Shown in pieces: positions 36,041-45,146 of a stretch of DNA of 64,000 nt. The stretch spans positions 2,363,960 to 2,427,959 of the forward strand of contig AP018794.1 of the NCBI GenBank assembly GCA_009731425.1, read 5' to 3'. Below the pieces are notes generated by a model, which was not told where the DNA came from, searched no databases, and saw nothing but the letters and a program-made list of their open reading frames with translations. Position numbers and translations under genes: made by a program. Position 1 is the stretch's first letter. Each line of letters begins with the position of its first letter. Source of the stretch: Lachnospiraceae bacterium KM106-2 (GTDB taxonomy: Bacteria; Bacillota; Clostridia; Lachnospirales; Lachnospiraceae).

Positions 36041-36622
36041 TTATTCTTCTAAGATAAATGCTTCATAAAAATTATTTACATGCTGCATGAACAACTCTTT
36101 CTGATTCTCATCCTTTTTTCCTACCGTATGGTATAAGAAAAATGGTGCATATAACTCCATTGCCATTACTTCTGCATTTCTGTCTTTCATAATCCCTTCT
36201 TCAATCAGACTAGTAAAAATCTTCTTTTGAATCTGAATCGGTGACTCAATGAAAAACTCCATATAGATCTGAGCCATCTGTGGATTCTTATAATGCTCTA
36301 ATAGAAGCATTCTTCGAAACATTACGATCCAATCGTCCTGTACCTGAAATTCAAACATATGAATACAAAGTTCCTTTAGATCTGTAACACTCATCGTGGA
36401 ACTCTTCATAATCTCTTTTTGAGACTCCATCTGTTGCTGAAAACGAAGTTTTGATTGCTCCACAATAGCATCAAAAATAGCTTGCTTACTTTTAAAATGT
36501 TTATATAATGCACTATTTCCAACTCCAACTGCCTCTGCGATCGCACGAATGGAAACTGCATCAAATCCCTTCACCGAAAATAACTTCATAGATTCCAATA
36601 TAATTCTCTCTTTTGTAGTCAT
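36041..36622 (-). CDS. TetR family regulator of the RnfC-like operon
   Basis: A 193-residue repressor with helix-turn-helix at about 7-52 (VSIRAIAEAVGVGNSALYKHFKSKQAIF). It is first in a two-gene operon, 14 bp before the RnfC-like gene. Its promoter carries two GTGAGC-N4-GCTCAC palindromes, the likely binding sites, so it should repress itself and the Fe-S protein. The effector is unknown. Confidence 0.9.
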   Translation of the reverse strand: MTTKERIILESMKLFSVKGFDAVSIRAIAEAVGVGNSALYKHFKSKQAIFDAIVEQSKLRFQQQMESQKEIMKSSTMSVTDLKELCIHMFEFQVQDDWIVMFRRMLLLEHYKNPQMAQIYMEFFIESPIQIQKKIFTSLIEEGIMKDRNAEVMAMELYAPFFLYHTVGKKDENQKELFMQHVNNFYEAFILEE

Positions 36623-36643
36623 CTTACTACCTTCTTTCCGATA

Positions 36644-36699
36644 GTGAGCATACGCTCACCTGATAGTTTTAGTATAGTGAGCGAATGCTCACCTGTCAA
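36644..36699 (-). promoter_or_regulatory. Consensus promoter with two TetR-type operators
   Basis: On -, TTGACA (36699-36694) and TATACT (36676-36671) are 17 bp apart. GTGAGCATTCGCTCAC (36692-36677) fills the spacer, and GTGAGCGTATGCTCAC (36659-36644) lies downstream. The centres are 33 bp apart, exactly as in the other TetR promoter at 32210-32264, though the half-sites differ. Confidence 0.8.
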
Positions 36700-36757
36700 G
36701 ATAGAAATCAATTAAATCAGAAATTGTGAACATACTGTGATAATTGTGTGAACCGTA

Positions 36758-36785
36758 TAAACCTTTATATCAATACTGTCGAAAG
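36758..36785 (+). promoter_or_regulatory. Possible sigma-D (sigma-28) promoter
   Basis: TAAA (36758-36761), a 16-bp gap, then GTCGAAAG (36778-36785) resembles TAAA-N15-GCCGATAT. It precedes the Ser/Thr-rich gene. The -10 match is partial. Confidence 0.3.
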
Positions 36786-36850
36786 GGATAATGTCAAAAT
36801 GAAAACGGATTTTAAAATTAGACATGGATGTTAAAACAAAGGAGACTTTT

Positions 36851-37390
36851 ATGTCAATTACATCAATCAAACAATACGAGAAAGCTTATGAGATCGCCTC
36901 TACTCTACAGGCAAGCCTTAACGCACAGACGAACTCTGAGGTAAGTTCCAAATCCACAACGGACAATCTGGATTCCTATGTAAGTTCTATCTCAAAGAGT
37001 ACGAATGAAGCCATTCCAAGTGAAACTTACAGCAGTATTATGGAACTGATCAAAGCGAACAAACAAGCAAATCAAGAAAGTGCTTCCGCTCCAACAGATG
37101 CTGAAATCGCCCAAATTCTTGATGAATTGATCGCCTCTGCTGATGAAACAAAGGAGACAACTACGACTGCTTCCACTTCCAGTACAGCTTCTAGCGGAAA
37201 CAGCGATGAATCCAAAGAGAAGACAACGACTGAGACTGTCGTAATGTCTGACGGTTCTATTTTCTTAAAGACAACTACAACTTCTGACTCAGGCGAAGAG
37301 ACGATCACATTAAAGAAGATTTCAAGTGGATCTTCTATGATGAACTTTTTTAATACTAATGTCTCCGACGAAGCAATAAATTCCCTCTAA
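36851..37390 (+). CDS. Ser/Thr-rich hypothetical protein
   Basis: A 179-residue hydrophilic protein with no signal peptide, no membrane helix and no Cys. The N-terminal region (1-85) is helical and polar. A low-complexity Thr/Ser/Glu stretch (about 100-135) contains TTTTASTSSTASSGNSDESK. A short C-terminal part, SDGSIFLKTTTTSDSGEETI, is repeat-like and ends DEAINSL. AAAGGAG sits 8 bp before ATG 36851. No homologue is recognised with confidence. The possible sigma-D promoter and the FliB gene nearby make a motility-linked role conceivable. Confidence 0.65.
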   Translation: MSITSIKQYEKAYEIASTLQASLNAQTNSEVSSKSTTDNLDSYVSSISKSTNEAIPSETYSSIMELIKANKQANQESASAPTDAEIAQILDELIASADETKETTTTASTSSTASSGNSDESKEKTTTETVVMSDGSIFLKTTTTSDSGEETITLKKISSGSSMMNFFNTNVSDEAINSL

Positions 37391-37435
37391 AAAAAGCAGG
37401 ATACTGGTAAGTATATACCAGTATCCTGCTTTTTT
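37391..37435. terminator. Bidirectional terminator
   Basis: AAAAAGCAGGATACTGGTA / TACCAGTATCCTGCTTTTT, 19-bp perfect stem with a loop of GTATA-type bases. It serves the Ser/Thr-rich gene and convergent nupC. Confidence 0.9.
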
Positions 37436-37436
37436 C

Positions 37437-38615
37437 TTATAACATTAATCCTACGATTGCTGCAGTCATAATGTTAACTAATGTTGCTGTAAGAAGTGCT
37501 TTCACTCCAAGCTTTGCAACTACCTTTACCTTATTTGGTGCTACCGCACTATAGCCACCGATTAAGATACCAATACTTCCAATTCCGGCAAAACCACAAA
37601 GGGCAACCGTCATCATTGCTTTTGCATTTACCGATAATTCTGCAAATTGAGGAAGTGCGAAGGCAACCGCTTCATTGGTTACGAGTTTCGTTGCAAGAAT
37701 CTCTGAAACCACTCCGACTTCATTCATTGGCGTTCCCATTAAAACTGCAAATGGATAAAATACGATTCCTAAAATTGATTGAAGCGTGATTCCGTCCCAG
37801 AATAATCCAATCAAATTATTGATCATTGCAACTGAAGATAAAAATACCATTAAAGCTACCGTAATCCCGATAACTCCCTTAAATCCTGACTGAGCATAAT
37901 TCATCATTGTCTCGATGACATTACCACCCTTATCACTCATCTCAATTTCAACTTCCTTTTTCTCATCGTATTGAGTCGGCATCAAAATCTGTGTTAACAC
38001 AAAAGTTGAGAATACGGTAAGAGGCATAGAAACTAAGATCCATTCCATACTTGCACCATAGCCAACATAAAGGCCAATAACGCTGGCACTAATAGAAGTC
38101 ATACCACCTACTAATGTGGCGAAGATTACTCCATCACTTGCTGCTGGAAGATATGCCTTCGTTACGAAAAGACTCTCTGACTGTCCAAGGAACATATTTG
38201 AGATACCATTTACAGCAACAAGCGTATCTACGCGTAGTACTTTTGCGATAAATAGTCCTACATAATGAATGATCTTTTGTAAAATACCAAAGTGAAATAA
38301 TACACCGATCAAAGCACTAATAAATACAATCGGAAGAAGGGAATTAATAAAGAAAACATGGCCACCTTCAGGCACAAGTCCTCCAAACACAAAATCGATT
38401 CCATCATTTGCTTGCGCTAATACCCAGCTCATGCCATTTGAAAGCCACTCAATCAACTTCCAACATGGTGTCTTTATAAATAATAATGCTAATAATAGCT
38501 GACCAACAAAAGCGAAACTAACACTTTTCCAGTTGATCTCCTTCTTATTCGAAGAACACAAATAAGTAATTCCTACGATAACAAACAATCCTATGATTGC
38601 GAATAATTTTTCCAT
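37437..38615 (-). CDS. Concentrative nucleoside transporter (CNT/NupC family)
   Basis: A 392-residue membrane transporter with about ten helices. The CNT motif FVTKAYLPAASDGVIFATLVGG follows NGISNMFLGQSESLF, which contributes the nucleoside-binding Q/N-S/T residues; a second, G-x-x-x-N-x-x-x-A-like region is FAGIGSIGILIGGYSAVAP. It imports nucleosides with H+ or Na+. The gene is alone in its transcription unit. It fits with adenine deaminase and 5'-nucleotidase genes elsewhere in the window. Confidence 0.92.
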   Translation of the reverse strand: MEKLFAIIGLFVIVGITYLCSSNKKEINWKSVSFAFVGQLLLALLFIKTPCWKLIEWLSNGMSWVLAQANDGIDFVFGGLVPEGGHVFFINSLLPIVFISALIGVLFHFGILQKIIHYVGLFIAKVLRVDTLVAVNGISNMFLGQSESLFVTKAYLPAASDGVIFATLVGGMTSISASVIGLYVGYGASMEWILVSMPLTVFSTFVLTQILMPTQYDEKKEVEIEMSDKGGNVIETMMNYAQSGFKGVIGITVALMVFLSSVAMINNLIGLFWDGITLQSILGIVFYPFAVLMGTPMNEVGVVSEILATKLVTNEAVAFALPQFAELSVNAKAMMTVALCGFAGIGSIGILIGGYSAVAPNKVKVVAKLGVKALLTATLVNIMTAAIVGLML

Positions 38616-38739
38616 CTGTTCTTACCCTTCCTAATAATTAATTCAAAGGGTACATTATACTATCTACAACATCGGTTGTCTATTATACCTTAGCTATTAC
38701 CATTATTTATATATTTTTTTGAATCATATTTCAAATAGA

Positions 38740-39354
38740 TTATGCACCTAATTCTTCCCCTACTAGCACTACGATCATTTCAGTTCCACCCATTGGTCTT
38801 TCTAAGATAAGCGTACCATTACAGATTCTCTCTGGACTATTACAGTGATAGCATTTATCTCCTTTCACTGCGCATGGTGTCTTGCGATTTAGTCTCTTTG
38901 CATTCAATGGTGCCGCAATATTCTTTGCTCTCCACATTGCTGCCTCAAAGTCCTTTGCAATCTTATTCTCTCCAACAATAAAGTATACTTTCTTATGTCC
39001 ATAAGCTAAGGATGCAATACGATTTCCTGTCCCATCAATATTAATAATCTCTCCCGTCTCTGCAATGGCATTGACCGAACTGATATATACTTCGGTTTGC
39101 ATCGCGTGATCTCGTACTGCCTTAGGGCCTCCACATTCTTCGACCTGTGGCTGATTCCAATGCCAGAACACTTTATTCTCTTTCCTTAATGTATCCTCTA
39201 AACCAAGTTCTTGTACCGTCAAGGAACCCCCAATTCCAATCTCCTGTCCTGTCAGTTCCCCTGTCATGTAATCTACAACTTCTTGTTTTGTATCAAAAGA
39301 CTCCACCTGATAGCCTCGTCTTTTCAATTCCTCTATTAATTTAACCTGAGCCAT
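38740..39354 (-). CDS. LUD domain (LutC/YkgG-type) protein
   Basis: A 204-residue protein of the lactate utilisation/DUF162 family. GIGGSLTVQELGLEDTLR and the segment VYISSVNAIAETGEIINIDGTGNR are characteristic, and C-terminal Cys residues appear in PCAVKGDKCYHCNSPERICN. LutB/LutC proteins take part in lactate oxidation, but single LUD proteins like this one have no defined role. No LutA or LutB gene is adjacent. Confidence 0.88.
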   Translation of the reverse strand: MAQVKLIEELKRRGYQVESFDTKQEVVDYMTGELTGQEIGIGGSLTVQELGLEDTLRKENKVFWHWNQPQVEECGGPKAVRDHAMQTEVYISSVNAIAETGEIINIDGTGNRIASLAYGHKKVYFIVGENKIAKDFEAAMWRAKNIAAPLNAKRLNRKTPCAVKGDKCYHCNSPERICNGTLILERPMGGTEMIVVLVGEELGA

Positions 39355-39380
39355 AATGTTCCCCTTCCTCTTCTATCTGC

Positions 39381-39863
39381 TTATCCTATCTGTTTTTCAT
39401 AACGCAAGATAAACTCTGTTGTTCCCTCTTCTAGTTTTCTATCTCCACTATTTCTAAAACCATGCTTTTCATAAAATATTCTTGCATTCTGATTCTTTTC
39501 TAGTACCCATAAAGAGATGTTTCTATATCCCTTAATTAGCGCCTCTTTAAGAACTTCTTCCATCATCTTGCTTCCATATCCATTTCTTTGAAAGAAAGGA
39601 TCCACATAAAATTCATAGATCTCCAAATCCTCTTTCTCTCCTACGCATCCCCGTCTTACCATTCCCCGAATGATTCCATCATCACATACGACAACATCCT
39701 CTAATGCACCGGAGCTACTTAACTCATTCGCTAAACTTACAACCTGCATTTCATTAAAGGATACCTCATCATCGTGAAAGATACATCGATAAGAGGTTCG
39801 CTTAGCAAAGATCAATATTTCTGCAATTCGTGATATATCCTCCTTAGTAGCTGCTCTTAACAT
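39381..39863 (-). CDS. GNAT family N-acetyltransferase
   Basis: A 160-residue single-domain acetyltransferase. The acetyl-CoA motif is FQRNGYGSKMMEEVL, preceded by the strand LEIYEFYVDPF and followed by ISLWVLEKNQNARIFYEKHGF. The substrate is unknown. It is 17 bp upstream-adjacent in direction to the LUD gene (26 bp gap) and 15 bp after the P-loop gene, so these three may share a transcript. Confidence 0.88.
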   Translation of the reverse strand: MLRAATKEDISRIAEILIFAKRTSYRCIFHDDEVSFNEMQVVSLANELSSSGALEDVVVCDDGIIRGMVRRGCVGEKEDLEIYEFYVDPFFQRNGYGSKMMEEVLKEALIKGYRNISLWVLEKNQNARIFYEKHGFRNSGDRKLEEGTTEFILRYEKQIG

Positions 39864-39878
39864 ACTACCTCCTCCTCT

Positions 39879-40385
39879 TTATCTGAGTTTCTTGATATAG
39901 GCTTCTAATTGGTGCTGATTTTTAATTACAATGGACTTATCGGGATACAACCGGATAATATCTTTATAATGATTACGACGTCTTTTTGTTCGCCCTTCTC
40001 GCAGGATCCACCAGATAAATGGAGCATCCATTTTTTCAATACAGCCGTTTGTCATACTCTCTCTCGTTTTGTTTCGATTCCTATGATATCGTCTCAGTGC
40101 TCGAAAGAGACAATTCACACGATTAAAATTCATAAAGATGATCTGATCCGCCTGCTCCAACCGTTCTTTTTGATAAAAGGAATTATAATTTCCATCAATT
40201 ACCCAAGATGGAGATTCCATAAACTTCGATACGATTTCTTTTCCCTCTTCTGTCGGACGTTCCTGCCATCCGGGAAGGAATTGAACCTGATCCAGATAAA
40301 GGATCGGAATTCCGTAGAAATCACCTAAGAACTTTGCTAATGTGGACTTTCCACTTCCACTGTATCCTACGATTGCAATCTTCAT
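39879..40385 (-). CDS. Adenylate kinase-like P-loop protein (DNA topology modulation / FlaR-like)
   Basis: A 168-residue P-loop NTPase. Walker A GYSGSGKSTLAK is at residues 7-18. The segment LYLDQVQFLPGWQERP and the block WVIDGNYNSFYQKERLEQADQIIFMNF are typical of the AAA_18/topology-modulation (FlaR) group, kinases of unknown acceptor. It begins a leftward set with a GNAT and a LUD protein. Confidence 0.85.
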   Translation of the reverse strand: MKIAIVGYSGSGKSTLAKFLGDFYGIPILYLDQVQFLPGWQERPTEEGKEIVSKFMESPSWVIDGNYNSFYQKERLEQADQIIFMNFNRVNCLFRALRRYHRNRNKTRESMTNGCIEKMDAPFIWWILREGRTKRRRNHYKDIIRLYPDKSIVIKNQHQLEAYIKKLR

Positions 40386-40514
40386 AATAGCTCCTTTCTC
40401 TTATTCATTCAAAAACATAGTAAAAATATTATACTCCATCTTATCTCAAAAACAAATCATTCCAATTACATGCTATAAATTTCCTAAGGTTGTTACAAAA
40501 TACTCATCAAAAAA

Positions 40515-40540
40515 GAACACTAACTATCTGCTAGTGTCCT
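40515..40540 (-). terminator. Terminator of the SulP gene
   Basis: GGACACTA / TAGTGTTC stem with a nine-base loop, then TTTTTT on -. Confidence 0.6.
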
Positions 40541-40571
40541 TTCCTTCTACTGAATCCAAATCTTCCAATTC

Positions 40572-42746
40572 TTATAAGTCCATATCATACCATTCCCTCC
40601 AGCGAGCTGCTGCCTCTGGATCAGTCTTTTCTAATCGTTTAATATGCTCAGCACGTTTCTCTAATAAATGTGCAAATGCATCCGGATGTCTTTGTTTTAA
40701 ATGTTCTGCCAATCTGTGACGATGTTCTTTTAACAAACTGCTCGTTTGCTTATTCAGTTGTTTTAGCTTTTGCTCATTCCGCTGTCTACGTTGTTCGATC
40801 AATTCTTCAATTGTCACTTCATCATATCCGGTGATGGAAGAAAGCTCTGATAAATGCATTTCAAGACGCTTTAAGAATTCATCTTCATCAAATAAACCAA
40901 GACGACCGAATTTTGAATTTTCTTCCCATTCTCGAATATCCTTCAGTGCTTCTTTGTCATTTGGTTTGATATGTTCAATATACTCTTTTGTATATCGTTC
41001 CATACGCTCTGCTGCATCCGTTCCGAATGCCCACTCAAACTCAGAAAAAGCATCACTAGATTCGATATAGTTCTGTTCCTCGATCGAATTTTCTTCCTCT
41101 TCGATTGGATAAGGCTTATGAACCCCAGCATCACGAAGCGCCAAGGTAATCGTTCTTCTTACCACGCCTTCTTCTACTAAATGGCCGATTCCTAACGTAC
41201 GAAGCTGATCATTTACCGTTCCCATCTGACCGGTAATATAGAAATAGATTCCCTTTTCTCGTAATCCCTTTTCTAGGATCTCCAATCGCTCCGCTGCTGA
41301 AATATCAATATTTCCAATCGCGCTGGCATCTATGATAACCTGATTGGTCTCTTCTGTAATTGCCTTTTCAATATCCTCTTGAAACTTCTTAATATTTGCA
41401 AAGAATAGATTGCCTCCAAAACGATAAATCACGGTATTGCGAATCTTTCTTGCATTCTTATTTCGTTCTAGATCATAGAATCCTTCCTGTCCTGGAATCA
41501 CTCCGAGAAAGCCGGTTGGTGGCTCTACCGCACGAATGATCACGGCAATAAAAGATAATACACATCCAATAATTACGCCATAGATCGTACCAAGTACTAA
41601 TACCCCGCCAAAGGCTGCCATAAAGATCAAGAATTCTGCACGATTTACTTTCCATAACTTCACCGCAAGATCACCTTCAATGACGCCAAGTAGCGCAGAC
41701 ATAATGATGGCGGTTAATACTGGCACTGGAAGATAACCGATGAATCCAGTTCCAAATAACAGCACTCCGATCATCGCAAATCCTGCAAAGACGCTCATTA
41801 GACGGGTCTTACTTCCAAATTGCTCTCCGATCACCGTTCTAGACACACTGCCATTCATCGGAATACATCCTGTAAATGCAGCTCCGAAGTTAGCTAAGGA
41901 ATATGCCAACAACTCTCGATTATCATTTATTTTATAACCATTCTTCGTTGCAAAGTTATTCGAAGCTAATAAGGTCTCAGCCATAATAACAAGAGCGATC
42001 GTTAAGCTCAATGCCATTCCATCCTTAAAGTCGATGATACTAAAATCAGGGATCTCGAAATGTGGCAGACCTGATTCTACTTTGGATAGCATCGTTACCC
42101 CTTTAGCCTCTAGATTGCAAGTCTTTGTTAAGACTGCACCTACTACCATCATGACGATCGCCATTGGGAATTTAGGTGCGAACCTCTTAGATACTAAAAT
42201 AATCACCAAGGTTACAATTCCAAGCACCAAAGAAAGAATATGAATATGTGCTGCTGAATGAAAAATATGTTCTAGTAGTTCAAATAACTCACCCGATCCG
42301 GATGTGCCTCCCATCAGTTTAGGAACCTGCATCAAGATGATGGTACAAGCGATACCACTAATAAAGCCGCCCATTACCGGTGTTGAGATATAGTTTACTA
42401 CTCTTCCTGCCTTCACCACATAAAATAAGAAAAGCCAGCAGGCCGTAAAAAAGGTCAGCAATGGAATAAAGGTCATTGCCTGAGCTGAATTCGCTTCGAT
42501 TCCAAGGGACGCAATCACTCCACCTACCAATGCGGCTGGTGCAGCATCTACACCAAATACCATCTGTGGTGAAGTGGAAATAAGTGCAAAGATTAAAATC
42601 GGAAATACAGAGCCATATAAGCCGTAAATAGCCGGAAGGCCGGCTACCTGCGTATAACCGATGGAAATCGGAATGGACATTGCAGCAACAATAAGCCCTG
42701 CAAATAAGTCATTCCAGACGTATTTCATAGTATGATTTCTTTTCAT
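40572..42746 (-). CDS. SulP family anion transporter with STAS domain and charged C-terminal extension
   Basis: A 724-residue transporter. Residues about 5-430 hold the membrane core (PISIGYTQVAGLPAIYGLYG and NFGAAFTGCIPMNGSVSRT), residues about 440-550 a STAS domain (VIIDASAIGNIDISAAERLE). About 170 more residues are highly charged and helical (EQRRQRNEQKLKQLNKQ and similar). SulP proteins carry sulfate, bicarbonate or dicarboxylates. The long C-terminal extension is unusual for the family. The start at 42746 follows GGGAG at 7 bp; an earlier ATG has no such site. Confidence 0.88.
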   Translation of the reverse strand: MKRNHTMKYVWNDLFAGLIVAAMSIPISIGYTQVAGLPAIYGLYGSVFPILIFALISTSPQMVFGVDAAPAALVGGVIASLGIEANSAQAMTFIPLLTFFTACWLFLFYVVKAGRVVNYISTPVMGGFISGIACTIILMQVPKLMGGTSGSGELFELLEHIFHSAAHIHILSLVLGIVTLVIILVSKRFAPKFPMAIVMMVVGAVLTKTCNLEAKGVTMLSKVESGLPHFEIPDFSIIDFKDGMALSLTIALVIMAETLLASNNFATKNGYKINDNRELLAYSLANFGAAFTGCIPMNGSVSRTVIGEQFGSKTRLMSVFAGFAMIGVLLFGTGFIGYLPVPVLTAIIMSALLGVIEGDLAVKLWKVNRAEFLIFMAAFGGVLVLGTIYGVIIGCVLSFIAVIIRAVEPPTGFLGVIPGQEGFYDLERNKNARKIRNTVIYRFGGNLFFANIKKFQEDIEKAITEETNQVIIDASAIGNIDISAAERLEILEKGLREKGIYFYITGQMGTVNDQLRTLGIGHLVEEGVVRRTITLALRDAGVHKPYPIEEEENSIEEQNYIESSDAFSEFEWAFGTDAAERMERYTKEYIEHIKPNDKEALKDIREWEENSKFGRLGLFDEDEFLKRLEMHLSELSSITGYDEVTIEELIEQRRQRNEQKLKQLNKQTSSLLKEHRHRLAEHLKQRHPDAFAHLLEKRAEHIKRLEKTDPEAAARWREWYDMDL

Positions 42747-42844
42747 GAATGTACTCCCATCTTTATCTATCTGTAGTATTGTGTTTTCTATCCTAACATA
42801 TTCCATGGGAGAAAGAAACTATTTTTCATGGGGCCTGACATTCC

Positions 42845-43558
42845 CTACTTCATGGTAAGATCCACGCACCATGCTTCATTTATGTTTCCAAGCAGTTCTT
42901 CATTTAAATTGATCCAGCCGTTACATCGATTTAATATGATCGCATCGCTTGTTATGACCCGTTCCGATCGCTCTAAGATTCGATCGACCTCATTGACGAC
43001 TTCCACGCTTACATTTAACTCATATTTTTTAGCGAGCTCCAAGATAAGCCCCTTTAAGCGGCCTGAATTAGAAACCGGTGCATCCAGATAAAATATCGCC
43101 CCGCTCACCTTAATCTCTGCCAATTTGTCTAAGATAAGATCAACTGCTTTTTCTGTTACTTCAATGATCCGATAAGTTCCTCGTAATCCCGCCAGATCCC
43201 GGATACAATGATCCATCCCTTGAAGCAACAAAGATCCTGAAAGAGCCACTTCTAATGTAATGATGGTATTAAAACCATCGATCACAACCTCTTTCCCTTC
43301 CAGTGCCTGTAAGCTGATCTGTTTTTTCCTGCGAGATTCTATCATCTCATCTGGTGCAATACTTCTCGCTAAGGCAAGACGTTGCCGCTCCGATAACAAA
43401 TAATGATTTCCCACAAAGGTTGTTGCTGATTTCGTATCGTAACCCTGATTTAGAAAGAAATGAATTTCATAAGCCGCTTTCTTCATTTGCTCCATAGCTT
43501 CTACTCCAAACTGTATCTCATCCTTTTCAACATAGCCGCGTCTGACTGCCTTACTCAT
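42845..43558 (-). CDS. DUF434 family protein
   Basis: A 237-residue cytoplasmic protein. The N-terminal helical half contains FFLNQGYDTKSATTFVGNHY and LSERQRLALARSI; the C-terminal half begins VVIDGFNTIITLE and contains FYLDAPVSNSGRLKGLI. These are the DUF434 and DUF5616 parts found together in archaea and clostridia. The VxDGFN and D-x-P-x-S-N-S blocks resemble a PIN/NYN-type nuclease fold, which is an inference. Start at 43558 is set by GGAAAGGAG. Confidence 0.8.
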   Translation of the reverse strand: MSKAVRRGYVEKDEIQFGVEAMEQMKKAAYEIHFFLNQGYDTKSATTFVGNHYLLSERQRLALARSIAPDEMIESRRKKQISLQALEGKEVVIDGFNTIITLEVALSGSLLLQGMDHCIRDLAGLRGTYRIIEVTEKAVDLILDKLAEIKVSGAIFYLDAPVSNSGRLKGLILELAKKYELNVSVEVVNEVDRILERSERVITSDAIILNRCNGWINLNEELLGNINEAWCVDLTMK

Positions 43559-43580
43559 GAAACCACTCCTTTCCTTCTTT

Positions 43581-43611
43581 CTATTATAAACACTTTCTCT
43601 ATTATAAACAC
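43581..43611 (-). repeat. 18-bp tandem promoter-like repeat
   Basis: The 13-mer GTGTTTATAATAG occurs twice on -, 18 bp apart (43611-43599 and 43593-43581). Each copy contains TATAAT and could be a -10 box for the DUF434 gene. A -35-like TTGTGT lies 17 bp before the first. Confidence 0.55.
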
Positions 43612-43627
43612 ATTCTTTACTATACAC

Positions 43628-43664
43628 AAAAAGCCGATTTTCTCAGTGAGAAAACCGGCTTTTT
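43628..43664 (-). terminator. Intrinsic terminator of the cstA-like gene
   Basis: AAAAAGCCGGTTTTCTC / GAGAAAATCGGCTTTTT, 17-bp stem with one G-T pair and a three-base loop. Confidence 0.9.
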
Positions 43665-43672
43665 ACTTTTAC

Positions 43673-45103
43673 CTATTGATTCGCATCTTTTGTTTTATCT
43701 TTTTTCATACAGAATTTGATAAAGAAGAAAACTGTGATAATGATTGTTACTACAACAGAAATACCATTTGAGATATTTGCTGCAATTCTTAAACCTTCTG
43801 GTGCTTGTAAGATATAAGTCACACAGATATAAGTCATGAAGATTGCAGGAAGCATTGTAACATAGTGGAATTTCTTATTTTTAATTAAGAATGCAGTTCC
43901 AGTCCATAAGAAGATTGTTGCTAATGTTTGGTTAGACCATGCAAAGTATCTCCAGATGATATCGAAATCAACTTGGTTTAAGATGATACAGATAACAAAT
44001 AATGGAATTGCGATGATAAATCTGTTTTTGATCTTATCTTGTTTCATTTGTAATGCATCAGCGATTGTTAATCTAGCACTTCTAAATGCAGTATCACCAC
44101 TTGTAATTGGACAAGCAACAACACCTAATACAGCAAGGATCATACCAAATGTTCCCAATAAACCTTGAGATACTTCACGTACAACACCAGAAGGACCGCC
44201 TACAGCGATAGCTTCAGCTAATGCACCTGTATTTCCGAAGAATGCGATCGCAACCGCACACCAGATTAATGCTACGATACCTTCAACGATCATTGCGCCG
44301 AAGAATACTTTCTTACATTCGCTTTCACGATTTACACAACGTGCCATCATTGGTGATTGTGTTGCGTGGAAACCACTTAAAGCACCACATGCGATTGTTG
44401 TGAATAAGAATGGGAATACTGCTAATCCCTTTGGATGTAAGTTTTGTAATGTTAATTCCATCATAGGTTTTGCACCTGTGAAATCATTGTAAAGCATACC
44501 ACCGCAAAGACCAATTGCCATGATCAATAATGCAGCACCGAATACTGGATAAATTTTACCGATAACTTTATCAACTGGTAATACTGTTGCTACGATGTAG
44601 TAAATGATAATGATAACAGTTAAGATTGTAACGCTTAATCCAGTCATATTCGCTAATAGTGTTGCAGGTGAGTTAACGAATACTGTACCTACTAAAATTA
44701 ATAATACAACGGAAAATACTCTCATGATCATCATCATTGTTTTACCTAAGTAAAGACCAACTAATTCAGATACAGATGCTCCATCATGTCTTAATGAGAT
44801 AATTCCTGATAAGTAATCATGAACTGCTCCTGCAAAGATACATCCAAATGTGATCCATAAGAATGCTACAGGTCCAAATAATGCACCAGAAATTGCACCA
44901 AAGATTGGTCCAGTACCAGCAATATTCAAGAATTGCACTAGAAATACTTTATACCAAGGCATTGGTACATAATCTACTCCATCTTGCAATCTTGTAGCAG
45001 GTGTTTCTTTGTCATCATTTGGTCCAACTAACTTATCGATGAATTTCCCGTAAGTAAAGTATCCAACGATTAAGATTGTCAAACAGATTAAAAATGTTTT
45101 CAT
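43673..45103 (-). CDS. cstA: CstA-family carbon-starvation/pyruvate or peptide transporter
   Basis: A 476-residue membrane protein with about 13 helices, shorter than the 700-residue E. coli CstA but normal for the Firmicute branch. Motifs: GPIFGAISGALFGPVAFLWI, GAVHDYLSGIISLRHDGASVSEL and FHATQSPMMARC. E. coli BtsT and CstA import pyruvate, and CstA has also been linked to peptide uptake. It is transcribed from a consensus promoter with a hairpin in the leader. The likely role is carbon scavenging. Confidence 0.88.
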   Translation of the reverse strand: MKTFLICLTILIVGYFTYGKFIDKLVGPNDDKETPATRLQDGVDYVPMPWYKVFLVQFLNIAGTGPIFGAISGALFGPVAFLWITFGCIFAGAVHDYLSGIISLRHDGASVSELVGLYLGKTMMMIMRVFSVVLLILVGTVFVNSPATLLANMTGLSVTILTVIIIIYYIVATVLPVDKVIGKIYPVFGAALLIMAIGLCGGMLYNDFTGAKPMMELTLQNLHPKGLAVFPFLFTTIACGALSGFHATQSPMMARCVNRESECKKVFFGAMIVEGIVALIWCAVAIAFFGNTGALAEAIAVGGPSGVVREVSQGLLGTFGMILAVLGVVACPITSGDTAFRSARLTIADALQMKQDKIKNRFIIAIPLFVICIILNQVDFDIIWRYFAWSNQTLATIFLWTGTAFLIKNKKFHYVTMLPAIFMTYICVTYILQAPEGLRIAANISNGISVVVTIIITVFFFIKFCMKKDKTKDANQ

Positions 45104-45146
45104 TTCTTAAATTCCCCTTTTAGTCTCTTCCGACACACTAGGCATA

